From Gaeumannomyces sp. JS-464 (Eukaryota > Ascomycota > Sordariomycetes > Magnaporthales > Magnaporthaceae), in assembly GCA_002197995.1 (NCBI GenBank), contig NGZR01000001.1:9734001-9798000 (forward strand): a stretch of DNA of 64,000 nucleotides, written 5' to 3'. The notes under the pieces are model-generated. The model ran no database searches. It saw nothing but the letters and a program-made list of their open reading frames with translations, and was not told the origin of the DNA. Shown here in pieces: positions 10,400-20,749 of the stretch; position 1 is the stretch's first letter, and the number at the start of each line of letters is the position of its first letter. The translations under genes and the position numbers were made by a program.

Positions 10400-10521
10400 T
10401 TTGTGGTCCCCCAAAGGGCGGGAATGATCACCGTCATGAGACGTCGCCTGTTCCTCCCTTTGGTCGCGATTTGTGGACCCCAAAGGGGCGGGAGTGACCA
10501 CTGTCACGAGACGTCGCCTGT

Positions 10522-10582
<61 letters not shown>

Positions 10583-10603
10583 CCTCTGGTCGCGATTTGT
10601 GGC
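10400..10603. repeat. Tandem repeat of about 70 bp with an expanded C tract
   Basis: The unit begins TTTGTGG and ends GGTCGCGA and contains GACGTCGCCTGTTCC. Unit 1 is 10400-10469; unit 2 is 10470-10595 and has been lengthened by the poly-C; a partial third starts at 10596. In unit 1 the same site reads only TTCCTCCCTTTGG. Confidence 0.85.
10523..10579. repeat. C57 homopolymer
   Basis: Fifty-seven uninterrupted Cs. It makes poly-proline and poly-glycine frames on the two strands, which are artefacts. The exact length may be a sequencing or assembly estimate. Confidence 0.9.
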
Positions 10604-10606
10604 CAA

Positions 10607-11208
10607 TACTTCTAGGTACTATGTACCAGCGAAACCCGCTCTTTGGGGTTCCGTGTTCGTCTGGCAGGAAAGAAGGAATGTAGTATCAAGAAGCTTGGTA
10701 ATTGTTTCGATTGGCCCTATTTTCGTCTTATTTACACTCTGCACATCCCTACGCTTACAGTGACACTCCTAGCAGAACCTTGCAGTTAACTTTGTGTCTC
10801 GATCGGTGTGCGATTTAATCTGCTGAAAATTCGAAGCTGGTCACTTGGGCGTTGCCATGCCAGCCTGCCTGCCCCACGAACTAAAATGGACAAATTGCAG
10901 CCATGGTGGACAGGAGGCTTGCTTGGGCACATACGCCACATTGATGGCTGAGCATCCCAAACCCAGGATTGGGTGGAGCTGGCCTGGCACATGGCTTGTC
11001 CACCGAGTGCAGCCCAATAGCGTGATGAGTCGCAATCCCAGCACACCCATTTGCTAGTGTTTGAAGCGCTGTGGCGCTGGGGCGGGGGATTACAGGTTTG
11101 AAAGTCTTCGCGCTGATGAGAGACGGGACGGTACATATAGCGGTATGGAAACCGCCGGCTGAGAGCGACGTCTGATTTCCCCCGTCATTTCAATTCCAGT
11201 CAAACAAG
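10607..11208 (+). promoter_or_regulatory. Upstream region of the patatin gene
   Basis: No convincing coding sequence; a minus-strand frame at 10786-11136 is tryptophan/serine-rich and unrecognised. A weak TATA-like ACATATAG is at about 11132-11139, some 70 bp before the ATG. The leader directly before the ATG is CAAACAAG, an A-rich context common before fungal start codons. The transcription start is not determined. Confidence 0.4.
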
Positions 11209-13036
11209 ATGGTGTCAAGTTCTGCCCGACCAGGACCTAGCGCGTCCTCACCGACTAGCGTTCCACCGCAGCCCGCTGCGGTCCGGCGAGCCGACACCGG
11301 CTTTGGGCTCGTGGAGTATAGGGATGACCCCTGGACCCCTATCGTTCTCTCCCTGGGTAGGTAATTGTGGTCGCCTGTGGATGTCCCCTACCTCACTCGA
11401 GTATCAATGCTTCTTTGCTCACCAGGAGTCTTACATTCAGACGGCGGTGGTGTCAGGGGTCTCTCTGCGCTTTTCATCCTGAGAAAAGTGATGGAGAGGG
11501 TCTCGGAACTGCTCAATAATGGCGAAGATCACACCAATCCTGTAGCGGCTGCTCTCACATCAGGGCCTGCGGCAGCTGCCCCTGACCGCCGAGCATTATT
11601 GCCGCTGCCGTGCTACTTTTTCGACTTCATCATCGGAACAAGCACGGGTGGGTGAGTTGGCCGCCTCCCACCCCCACCCCTTTTCGGAATTCGTACCGAG
11701 TGTTTGCCCGCTGGTTGGCTAATATGAGGCGCAGATTGATAGCCGTGATGCTGGGTCGCCTCCGCATGAGCATCGACGAATGCATTATCGAATACTGGAA
11801 ATTGAGCAACTATATTTTCCGGCCGCCCCGCCACATTAGACTCTATGATGCCGGGAAGCTTGAGACGGCCATCAAGTCAGTGATCCGGAGATACTGCAGG
11901 TGCCACTCCGATCCCCAGAGGTGTGATGGAGGCAACGAGCTTTTGCGCCAGTTCGACTACATCGAGCCAACACAGGAAGGTGTCGAATCATGTTACCGAA
12001 ACCGGACTTGCAGGGTGTAAGTTACTTTTTTTCCCACGTCGTTACCGCCAGAGTTGTTGACCCGATAAGCAGGGGCCTTGTAAGCCAACGCAAGGGGAGC
12101 ACCAAAGAGACGTACCTTTGGAGGTCGTACAACCACAGCCGACGGTTTCGGGTCCCCACGAACCCCTTGGAGCTAAACCCACGAGACTTAGACGGCTCGG
12201 GCATCAGGATCTGGGAAGCTTGCCGGGCGACGTCTGCGGCACCCTTCTATTTTTCGCGCCCGAAAATCGGACACCACAGGCACATGGATGGTGGTGTCGG
12301 CGACAACAACCCCTGCAACATCGCCTACAATGAAGCTTTGTACATGTCTAACCGGGATGACCCGGATAGGGGCGATGTCGCCCTGCTTCTAAGCGTGGGA
12401 ACGGGAAAGACGGGCGCCGAGACGCGCTTTGGGCAGCACGGCCTGGGGCTCTTCACGTGGATGAGGAGGCAGACCACCGAGACCCAGACGCCGCACGAGA
12501 ACACCCAGGAAGTGGCGAGGAGGGCCCGCACGGAGTACTTCCGCTTCAGCGTCACACCGCAGGCCGGCGAGGATGGCCACGCGGGGCTCTCCAAGATAAA
12601 GCTTGGCGAGTGCAAACGGGAGAGCATCACCCCCTGGTGGCGAAGCTTGCCCTTAACGGCACGTTGGTTCTCTCCACCGCAACGTCCGGACCCACCAGAC
12701 TGGTACGGGGCGCTTCGGGATGAGGCTCGCCAAGAAAGGGGGCGGGGCACGCGCGGGGGTTATAAGCCGGACAAGTACCGGTACCCCACGTTTGAGAAAA
12801 TCTTTGAGAGGACGGAGGAGTATTGCGACTCCGGGATGTACGATCCCGAGCACCACCCGACCGCAACTACGGCCTGGGCTATTGAGAGGTGCGCGACGGT
12901 CCTCGTCGAATACGCGCGGCGACGCCATGCGAACGACCCCGAGAGATGGAAGTGTTTTGTCAGCCATCCCCATCCAGATCACCCAATGTATATAGACTCG
13001 CATCTGAGGCCCAAGCCACTTAATAACGCCCTATAG
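11209..13036 (+). CDS. Patatin-like phospholipase, four exons
   Basis: Exons 11209-11356, 11441-11651, 11735-12016 and 12073-13036 join in phase to 534 codons plus TAG. Residues 47-58 read LSLDGGGVRGLS: the patatin Gly-rich oxyanion loop, restored only when intron 1 is removed (the Asp codon is split G/AC). GTSTGG at 115-120 carries the nucleophile Ser117 (GxSxG), its last Gly codon split by intron 2. EACRATSAAPFYF lies at about 262-274, the catalytic Asp286 in DGGVGDNNP, and LLSVGTGK near 318-325. Both members of the Ser-Asp dyad are therefore present. Patatin-fold enzymes release fatty acids from membrane lipids. No signal peptide or membrane segment is evident, so a cytosolic or membrane-peripheral protein is likely. 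The last 200 residues are charged and proline-rich, without a recognised domain; no NACHT/NB-ARC follows. Intron 3 is the least certain part. The gene has normal GC content and no RIP stops. Confidence 0.85.
11357..11440 (+). other. Patatin gene intron 1 (84 bp)
   Basis: Begins GTAGGT and ends TTCAG. A GCTCAC branch-point-like site lies about 20 bp before the acceptor. Removal joins CTG-G to AC-GGC and recreates the family's LSLDGGG motif, which decides the borders. An ATG inside it (11365) opens a false frame. Confidence 0.85.
11652..11734 (+). other. Patatin gene intron 2 (83 bp)
   Basis: Begins GTGAGT and ends CGCAG, with a GGCTAAT branch-point-like site about 17 bp before the acceptor. 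It interrupts the last Gly codon of GTSTGG; the next exon continues LIAVMLGRLRMSIDECI as in other patatin proteins. Confidence 0.85.
12017..12072 (+). other. Patatin gene intron 3 (56 bp, borders tentative)
   Basis: The exon 3 frame meets TAA at 12018-12020, and a canonical GTAAGT starts at 12017. Acceptors in the right phase are at 12072 (56-bp intron) and 12051 (35 bp, unusually short for a fungal intron). I chose 12072. The alternative would add seven residues (VVDPISR-type) between NRTCRV and GLVSQRKG. Confidence 0.6.
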
Positions 13037-13339
13037 CGAGGAGGAGTCATTTAATATTTAATGCATCTTATAAATTTCCCCGGACTTTCATGTTGATAAC
13101 TCGTCCCACTCGCGCAGCGGAGACAGCTGCCAGGCACCGTGGTGAGAGCGGCCCGACTTTGCGGCGCAATCGCAAGCTCTCGCTTCCCAAAGAATATACG
13201 AATGCTGCATTTGATTCTTTAGCCAGATTGCGCTAGTTTTAGAGGCTTAAGACGTCTTTGAGTGCAAAATGTGAGCAGGCACGACTGGAAAAGAGCATTG
13301 GATTGAAAAGAGCTATCTCGGGGTGCCTCCTAAATGACA
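13037..13339. other. 3' flank of the patatin gene
   Basis: AT-rich AATATTTAATGCATCTTATAAA shortly after the stop (about 13052-13075) is a plausible 3'-end signal region. No gene recognised. Confidence 0.4.
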
Positions 13340-13607
13340 CCCTCCTGGACGCCCCGATGCTGCTGTCACCGGAAGATTTCGCTTCGCATTGGGCGCCCAT
13401 ATCGAGGCATACGGCGGCCTTAAGCTTACGAGAGCGGAGGACAAGCTCGCGGCCGTGGCCAGCATGGCGGCTACCTTCCATGCTCGTGCCGCTGCTGCTG
13501 CCAAAAGTGGCTGTTTCGCTATCCCGAAAGTGGTAAGCTGGTACGACCAGACGCAAGGGGCTGGCAGCAGGGCCAGGGTCCAGGATCCCACCCCGCCAGG
13601 CACGTGA
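13340..13607 (+). pseudogene. Possible HET-domain C-terminal remnant
   Basis: An open frame runs from 13336 to a TGA at 13605-13607. Its middle (about 13380-13475) reads FALGAHIEAYGGLKLTRAED followed by KLAAVASMAATF. HET (heterokaryon incompatibility) domain proteins carry, just after the HET domain, a conserved stretch of the form W-x(3)-VE-x-Y-S-x-R-x-LT-x(3)-DKL-x-A-x-SG-x-A, and the agreement in order and spacing is good. The front part of such a gene is missing upstream, where two stops in this frame occur at 13272 and 13335, so it is a relic or a misread exon. Its 3' end coincides with the start of the transposon stack. Short match; moderate to low confidence. Confidence 0.35.
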
Positions 13608-13893
13608 CTTAGCAGCTTACCTAAGTTGGATCTCTGGATTTCCCGACAAATCCACAAATCCAAGGTACCACCAAAAAATGGTGGCGTATATATAAAGGAT
13701 GGATTTCCTACTGTTTTAAATAGCTTTAACTAAAGCCTCGGCATTAGTTAATTTAAGTTAGCTCCCAAATATCCCTTAAGGTAAACAATTAAATTGTCTT
13801 TTTAAATTACGTGTTTCCTTATACCTAAACCAGTGATACTATCCTGTTCACCCCGAGGTGCCCTACTTTAAAAGCAAACCTTTAATTGTAACA
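13605..13893 (+). repeat. 5' LTR of Gypsy G (left limit uncertain)
   Basis: From about 13685 (TATATATAAAGGATGGATT) to TTGTAACA at 13893 this is homologous to the TATA-downstream part of the Gypsy C LTR in the opposite orientation. Before the TATA box the sequence does not match the C LTR: the 48-bp minisatellite is absent and a short hairpin (ACCACCAAAAAATGGTGG) stands there. The TG at 13605 is a candidate LTR start but unproven. Cs are largely preserved here. Confidence 0.6.
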
Positions 13894-14130
13894 TTTTAAC
13901 TAATTTTATTTAGCACTTCGTTAAAAGAAAAGGCAATGCGGCTATGGCAAGTAGCAGTAAAAAGCTAAAAAAATAAGTACGGTTTTTACCTTTAACGGTG
14001 TTAAGTACGACTTTAAAAAAGCCACCAATACGGTTAACCTTTTTAAGCTTATAGCAAACGAAATCGCTAAAAGCCAAACCGAGGTAAAGTAATTAACAGC
14101 AAAGTTGCTATCCTTTAAAGCACTTATTGC
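13894..14130 (+). pseudogene. Gypsy G gag, N-terminal part
   Basis: After the LTR, translation gives VFTFNGVKYDFKKATNTVNL followed by FKLIANEIAKSQTEVK (about 13980-14090), homologous to the minus-strand VFTFNGVKYDFNKTAN of element C at 30180-30330. The frame reaches SFKALIA at 14130 and is broken there by Gypsy C. It resumes at 45434 with AYKFPFPNF, exactly where C shows ALIAIRAYKFPFSD uninterrupted. Confidence 0.8.
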
Positions 14131-14667
14131 TGTTACAATTAAAGGTTTGCTTTTAAAGTAGGGCACATTAGGGTTGGATAAAACAGTATCGCTGATTTAA
14201 ATACAAAAGGAACACGTGATTTAAAAGGACAATTTAATTGCTTGCCCTAAAGGATGCCTAGCTAACTTAAATTAATTAATGCCGAACTTTTAGTTAAAAC
14301 TTCCTAAAACAGTAAGAAATCCATCCTTTATATATATAATCCTTTTTTCCTGTGCTGGTTTTTAAATTTATTGCTTTGTTTTAAGTTTTTACAAATTTAC
14401 AAATCCCTTTTGGATTTATTACTTTATTTTAAATTTTTACAAATCCACAAATCCTTTTTGGATTTGTTGCTTTATTTCGAGTTTTTACAAATCCACAAAT
14501 CCCTTTTCAATTTATTACTTTGTTTCGAGTTTTTACAAATTTATAAATCCCTTTTAGGTTTTAAATAATTTGCCTAGTTACGTAAGCTTTGTTCGTAAGC
14601 GGGGTAAAAGCACCGCTTAAAACCCCTCCCACCCCGTGTTTTAAAAGCTTGCATGCTGGTCGTAACA
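14131..14667 (-). repeat. 3' LTR of Gypsy C
   Basis: 537 bp, with a TATATATATAA box (about 14326-14337) and the 48-bp minisatellite. It is less mutated than its partner at 44892-45428 (for example CCCCTCCCACCCCG against CCCTTTTCACTTCG), although the two were identical at insertion. Confidence 0.87.
14370..14570. repeat. 48-bp minisatellite inside the Gypsy LTR (4 units)
   Basis: The core TTTTTACAAATCCACAAATCC recurs every 48 bp. Because 48 is a multiple of three, it produces a false repetitive frame with a 16-residue period (LQIYKSLLDLLLYFKF-like). The same array is at 45125-45330. Confidence 0.9.
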
Positions 14668-15628
14668 TTAAATTTCCTTTTTTAAACCAAATTCTTTTAG
14701 CCACAACTTATTGCCCCGCTTTTCGTTAATTGGTAAGTACTTTCCTTTTTTACCATTTCCTTCCCTTTTTAACTAACGAAATATCCGGCCGGGTGCGAAA
14801 ACGTCCTTTTGCGAAAAAAACCCTTTAACGTAAAAACCTGCTCGTTTAAAATTTTTTTTCTCTTATTAAAATGCTTTTTTGTTTTTTTTATCACGAAGTT
14901 TTAAAGCGTAAAAAGTGCGAAGCCTTTTTTTAGGATTTATCGCGGTGCGTGAAATGCTTTAATTAAAACCGTTCGGGTTGTAACATTTTAAGGCCTTTTC
15001 CCGCGCAATTTCGAAAAATCGAAAAATAATACGTAAAATTAAAAGCCGAGTTAAAAGCAAAAAAGAGAAACGCCGTGCCGTAAAACGGGAGCTCTTTACT
15101 ATTAACGCTTGTATTAAACGTTTAAAAACGCAAAAAATATGGTTTACAAAAAAAATGCGCGCGTTTCGGCGCGGTATTAACGTTATAAAAAAACTAAAGC
15201 GTATCGAGCGGGAAAAGGCCGATTAAAAGGCTTGCTAAATTGCTTCGCAACTCGAACCATTCGTAGCTTTTGCCGTTTTTTTTAACTAATAAGCTTTTAA
15301 GGTTAATCCTAATTTAAACTTGTTTGCCTTTTTTAACTTTGGTAAATTGTAACTTTTTTTAACAATTTCCTTAAGTTTTATAGCACATTAAGTGTGGTTT
15401 TAGCTTTTCCTGTTAAGGTTTCGGGTTCGAATTTTAACAAAACCGTTTTTTTTTTAATATAAAAACTGCTTTTATATTAAGAAAAAAGCTTTTTTCTTTT
15501 TTCTCTTTTTTTTTAACCTTTTTATAAATGCTTTTACCGATACGTTTGTAAAATATCTTAGCAATTCCTAAAGTTAATCTTTTTTTACCACGTGTATTTT
15601 TTATAACCGTACTTTTTCCATTTAATTA
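14668..15628 (-). mobile_element. Gypsy C, 3' internal region
   Basis: Homologous to 53044-54170 of element D. It is downstream of the polyprotein on the minus strand; no protein domain was recognised except lysine/arginine-rich codons around 15050-15230. The last part (15570-15628) is the end of the chromodomain region. Confidence 0.7.
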
Positions 15629-17489
15629 ACGTAATCCATTAGTAAGCGACACATATTAATAAGCGACACACGAATCGCGAAAACGCGACACGTTTTTTTT
15701 TGCTTCCAATTCCTTTACTAACAAGCATAGCAAACTAAAGCAACAAAAGCCGATTAATTCTCGCTTTTTAAGCTTTGCGATCGAACTTTAAACTAAGCAT
15801 CCGGGCCGCCGTTAAAATCTACTTGGTCACGTTCGCCACTTTCGCTAAACGAAAGCGAGGCCGGTTTACTCGACGCGACATTATGCTTAAATTACGAAAA
15901 TTAACGGAATCCGAAAAGGAAGCGCTTGTTAAATACATATTTAAGCTGGATTTTCGCGCGTTTCCTCCCCGGCCTTTTGGTGTTAAAAATATGGCCAATC
16001 GACTGCTCGCCGAACGCGACGCGAACGCCGTCGGCAAATGCTGGGTCGAAAAGTTTGTTAAACGCCGCCCGGAGCTCGGCACGCGCTAAATTCGAAAGTA
16101 CGACTACCAAAAAGCCAAATGCGAAAATCCTAAGCTCGTTTTTGCCTGGTTCGACCTTGTACGGGATACTATAACCAAATATAGCATTTTAAATAACGAC
16201 ATTTACAATTTCGACGAAACCGGCTTTTTTATAAGCATAATCGCCGCCGTTATAATTATTATAATATCGAAAGGTCGTAGTAAAGCAAAACTGGTTTAGT
16301 TTGGCAATCGGGAATGGGTTATAATTATTTAAGGGGTTAATTGTTGCGGTTAGGCGATCCCCTTTTTTATTATCGTTAAAAGGCAGTATTATTTGGCCAA
16401 TTGGTATTCGGAAACCGACCTTTTACGCGATTAAATTATTTTAACGAATTTTAACGGGTAAATTACGAACAAGCTCGGTTTAAAATGGATTCGGCATTTC
16501 GATAAACACATTGCAATTCGCAAAAAAAGGTCTTATCGTTTATTAATGCTAAACGGGCATAAAAGCCACCATTCGACGGATTTTAAACTTTATTATTAAA
16601 AATATAACATTATTACGTTTTGCATGCTTTTATATTCGTTTTACTTTTTTTAACCGCTTAATGTTAAATGTTTTAGCCCGTTAAAAAAAGCGTACGGTTA
16701 ATAAATCGAAAACCTAATAAAGTTATACGTTAACCACGTAACTAAGGTCGAGTTTTTTTCGGCGTTTAAAGCGGCATTTTTTAACTTTATAACCGAAAAA
16801 AACATTTAAAAAGGTTTTCGAAAAGCTGGTTTTGCTTTTTTTTAATTCGAATTCGGTTTTAAAAAAGCTAAATGTAAAACTACGAACTTTAATTCCCCGA
16901 AAAAGCTTTTAAGCGACGCCGAATTTTAAACTTCCAAAACGCCCCAAATAGCTAAAAACGCAACTTTGCAATCCGAATATATTAAAACTCGGATTTCCAA
17001 TTACCGGAGCAGTTTTTCGTTATTTATGCTAACGGTTATAAACCAATTAACGAAAAGGGCTAAAGCAATTATGCATCGGGTTAACCTTTTAAAAAAAAAG
17101 TGCTTTAAGTTACGAAAGGCGAACGAGGCATTAAGTAAACGCCGGAGGGCCAAAAAAACACGTGTTTAATTCGAAAGGTTATTTACTATAAACGAAGTAC
17201 GAAATGTTTTAAACTAGGAAGAGCTAAATGGATAGTTATAGCAAAAAATGCGCGATTATAAGGGTTAAAAAAAAAGGGCGACGATAATTCGTTAGCGATG
17301 TGGCATTTGCGGCAAAACCGGACACAATGCGCGCATTTACCAAAAGGATGTAAAAATGTCCGATATATACAATTCCGAATAGTTTAAATGGATTTTTGGC
17401 GTTTTTAGGTTAGCATGCGAGTTAATTAACCGAAGGTTAGGTTTAAATGTGTCGTTTACTAATGTGTGTCGCTTATTAATAAACTACGT
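15629..17489 (+). mobile_element. Fot1/pogo-type DNA transposon Z1
   Basis: 1861 bp, flanked by TA on both sides (15627-15628 and 17490-17491). Terminal inverted repeats of about 45 bp begin ACGTAATCCATTAGTAAGCGAC at the left and are matched by the reverse complement of GTGTGTCGCTTATTAATAAACTACGT at the right. The paralogous position in element D (about 54195) is an unoccupied single TA, which confirms the borders. It is nested in Gypsy C near the end of the chromodomain region. Confidence 0.9.
15775..17170 (+). pseudogene. Fot1-like DDE transposase, RIP-broken
   Basis: The first 104 codons are open (15775-16089) and hold the CENP-B-type helix-turn-helix: LTESEKEALVKYIFKLDFRA, FPPRPFGVKNMANRLL and VGKCWVEKFVKRRPELGTR. 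After a TAA the translation continues as KYDYQKAKCENPKL, DIYNFDETGFF (first catalytic Asp, about 16200-16232), NREWVIII (about 16303-16327), and SHHSTDFKLYY followed by ITFCMLLYS (second catalytic Asp region, about 16560-16640). A basic coiled tail NLLKKKCFKLRKANEALSKR (about 17080-17140) follows. These transposases move elements into TA sites. Several stops (TAG or TAA for Trp/Gln) prevent a functional enzyme. The copy at 51180-52600 shows the same protein with other lesions. Confidence 0.85.
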
Positions 17490-17491
17490 TA

Positions 17492-17896
17492 AGTACTTTT
17501 TAACCTTATGTTTTGGTTTATAATTTAGGATTTTTTCGATTTTGTACTTTTATTTTCGTTAACTTTTATTAATTTGTCGCTTTTAAAGCCTGGTAGCGTT
17601 AATTCGAATAGGGAAACGTAAAAACCCGGTGGGATTTTATAATCGGTAGTAACCGGAGTTTGTAATTTACGTTTAAAACTTTTTTTAGCATTTTAAAAGG
17701 TTCCAATTTTTTATAGTTTAATTTGGCGCTTAATTGTTTTGTTTTAATATTACGTCGAAAAAGATAAACGCTATTTTCTTTTTTAAAAATCGGTTTTTTC
17801 GATTTTTTTTTATTTGTTTAAATAGTTATACAATGTTGCAGCTTTTTTAACTTTATTTAAAAGTGTTTATATAATTTAATAAACTCCGTTATTTGT
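17492..17896 (-). pseudogene. Gypsy C integrase C-terminus and chromodomain region
   Basis: Reads on the minus strand like 54230-54610 of element D, where the same codons are open. It holds the integrase C-terminal GPFKxxKKVSNxxYKF segment and HPVFYISLFEL-type motif. It is broken by stops and ends at the left target duplication of Copia A. Confidence 0.75.
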
Positions 17897-17901
17897 ATTT
17901 C

Positions 17902-18137
17902 TATTAATCCACGTAATTTAACGCGTGTATTTAAAAAAGGCCCACGCTTCGTAAAGCTGCAAACCCACGGGCCGTGCGCTTTTACGAGCTTACAAAAAGG
18001 GATTTTATAATCCCTTTTTTGTAATTAAATTCTTATACAAATATGCATTATTACAAACACTAATTCCAAATTTATAAATTTTTATTTATTCTTTTTAAAA
18101 GATTTTCGTGCTTATAGGAGTACCACTTTTACTAACA
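17902..18137 (+). repeat. 5' LTR of Copia A
   Basis: 236 bp, matching 24648-24883 and, reversed, 29412-29646, 30335-30568 and 44614-44847. It contains AACGCGTGTATTTAAAA and a conserved GGGATTTTATAATCCC palindrome-like core. Confidence 0.88.
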
Positions 18138-20700
18138 TTAATTAGTGTTATTTAAAAAAGCAACATAAACAGCAAAATAAAAGATTTAAACGTTTAATAC
18201 CTTTTTCGAAAAAGCGATTAGGTTAACGTAAAAGTTTAAAAGTAAAAAAATCGAATTCCATTGCTCGGTAACGCGTTACACGGGAATCGATTACGCATTA
18301 AAAGTACCTTTTTATTACAAGCGATTAAACCTTTATTTATAAGATTTAAACAATTGTGAAAAAGGCGTTACGTAATCCTTTTAAACACTTTTTTGCGTTA
18401 AGCGACTGGACTTTTAAATCGATTACTTAAACGATATTGCTCGTGCCCCCCCCCCCCCCACTAACAATATATCCGACATTTCGAAATAACAAACGGTAAA
18501 AAAGCTTAACAATAAGCAAAAAATAATTACAAAAAGCGCATTAATAACATTCGACTTTTCCAAATCCCTCGCAAAAAACATCGATATGCCTTTCCTATTA
18601 AAACCATTATACAATTTCGAAAGATTACCAAACTAGGCTTTTATCGCTCGCCGGAACGTATAAATGTTTAAAATATTGCTTTGCTACGGTAACACATATA
18701 GCGATAACTTTTTAAGCGACGTATTTGAAAATTACGCGGGGTGAAAAGCAAAGCATTTCGATAACCTCGATTTACGAATTACCCGCGTTTTTAAAAAGCA
18801 TTTGGAAGATTATAAAATCCCCGTACCCGGCTTACTAAAAAGAAAGCTTAGCGAAAAGATTATGCAAGTTATACGATAAGAGTTAGTTTTTAGGATAACA
18901 ATTCCTACTATAGGATTACACCTTTTTGCTTTCCAAAATCGCATAACCTTTTTAAAGGCCAATTTTTCGATTATTGCTATAAATGCTTTCGGAATAATGC
19001 GACCCGCCTTTTATTAGCAAAACTTACCGCCGAGTAATAAACTAACGGAAATAAGATTTAAAAATTGCTAAAACGCTAAACTAGGGCTTTATTTCGTTTT
19101 TATCGAAATTCCTTTACCCTTTTCATGGATAAAATCCCAAAGCCCCCACTTTTTTTTTTTTAAAAATTACCGTTTTCGAAAGCGTACCGATTTTTTAAGC
19201 AATTAAACTACCGCTTTTATACCTTTTATAACCCCTTTTTTTACCTAAAACCGCACCGATCCCTTAAACAATCAATTTTTAACTCCAACGAACACTTAAC
19301 CTACGCATATGTAAAGGTCCTATTATAAGCAGTACATAAAGCAAAAGGATTATAAGAAAACCATTTAACCGATCGATGGATTACAAAATGTGGAAATATT
19401 ACGTCCCCGATATAAAACCCCGGCGTTTGCGAAGTTATTATATAAACAACTTCCCTTTAAAAAGGTGCCTAACGCCGCCGTCGATAGGAGCTTAATAAAA
19501 GCATTCCAAAGCGCGTGGGATAAAAAGTACAGCTATTCCGGTAATTTATACGATATTTTAAACGATAAGATTTTGTTTTTCGCAATCATATGCGAAACTT
19601 TTAAAATACCCTTTTTACAGCTCCATGCGATTTTTTTAAGCATTTTAAAACAAAGCAAAATAATAATACACCCGGTATATCGGGTATAGCTTTACCTTCC
19701 GAAAAATTTATATAATTTTTAAAACGCATTTCGATACCGAGGTTAACCGATTATTATACTATATAAATTAAAGCTCGATTATTTTCCAAATAGTTCGTTT
19801 AAAAATCGTTAACGCAAATAAATCCAATATGGAGGTTTTGCAAGCTTTTTTGGATAAATTGCAAAATTGTTAACGCGTTTTTGGACCTTCCTATTAAAAC
19901 GAGAACCAGTTAATTGCAAGCATTTTAAAAGCAATCCAAAGCGTGTTGGAGTTTAAAACCGTCCTTATAAATCCCAATAGGACTTTTAAAAGCCTATTTT
20001 CCCAGTTTAAAAGCATAATGCGAATGGGAAAAAACGCATAACCCTTTAGCATTTATTTTGTAAAACGAAAGTTTAAAAATTACAAAAATCGTAAAAGGAA
20101 TAATAAAAGTCGAAACCGAGTATATAAACCCAAGTTTTTCTAACTAAGCCCCCGTTTACGCTTATATATACGCGGTTATTGGATTTGCAAAAAGCCGGAT
20201 TGCAAATCGATACGCCATTTTTTTAAGGAATAACGACGGATTAAAAAGCAATGGAAAGCATAAAAAAAGCAAAAAACAAACCACACAAAAGGTATACTTA
20301 ATTCTTTGCATTAATAGAGCCCGAAAGCACCGACGAGGAGGAACAGTTTTTTTTCATTTTAACAATTAAAAAACAAATGAAAAGGAGGATTATAAAAGCA
20401 GCTATTTTATAACTTCCGTTACGGCCGCGTACTTAATTAAAAAAGCTTTTACTTACCGCATTTATAAGCGTTAAAATTTGGAATTTGGCAAGCTTTACTT
20501 TTATGTTTTTGCGAATTAGGTATTGGTTTAACACAAAATCCGAAGCATTAAGCAATGGTAAAGGATTTTTCCGGATATAAGTATAATAATAACTTTTACG
20601 GCCGAAAAGGATTAAATTCACGCATTTTAACGCTATAAGCCAAATTTCGTTATTAATATAAACGGGTATAAAAAACGCGTAATTTTCGGATTAAAAAAAG
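18138..20700 (+). pseudogene. Copia A gag and protease region
   Basis: Homologous to the reversed segments 43800-44613 and 35100-36400 of Copia B. No family motif survives clearly in the first kilobase. A remaining frame at 19390-19689 (ends in ...HPVYRV) corresponds to 36000-36290 in B. C14 at 18446-18459 lies in this region. There is no complete frame, and the exact limits between gag and protease cannot be given. Confidence 0.55.
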
Positions 20701-20749
20701 CTATTTTTAGCATCGGAAAAATTACTATTCCGACTTCGATCGGCTAAAT

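Noticed and set aside
10274..10763. Proline- or glycine-rich proteins across the C tract
   Set aside because: They exist only because a homopolymer has no stop in any frame; there is no support on either side.
11990..12210. A separate gene starting at the ATG at 11990
   Set aside because: This ATG is in another frame within exon 3 of the patatin gene; the protein match is restored by splicing intron 3.
12325..12866. Minus-strand genes antisense to the patatin exon 4
   Set aside because: Mirror frames of a GC-rich coding exon; no recognisable domain.
13685..14340. A MITE-like element with inverted repeats of about 200 bp
   Set aside because: The two arms are the end of the 5' LTR of Gypsy G and the start of the oppositely oriented LTR of Gypsy C; between them lies G gag, and the right arm begins exactly at a 5-bp duplication shared with 45429-45433.
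14371..14568. Repetitive protein with 16-residue repeats (also 45129-45329)
   Set aside because: This is the 48-bp LTR minisatellite read in one frame; it lies in a non-coding LTR and both copies are RIP-mutated.
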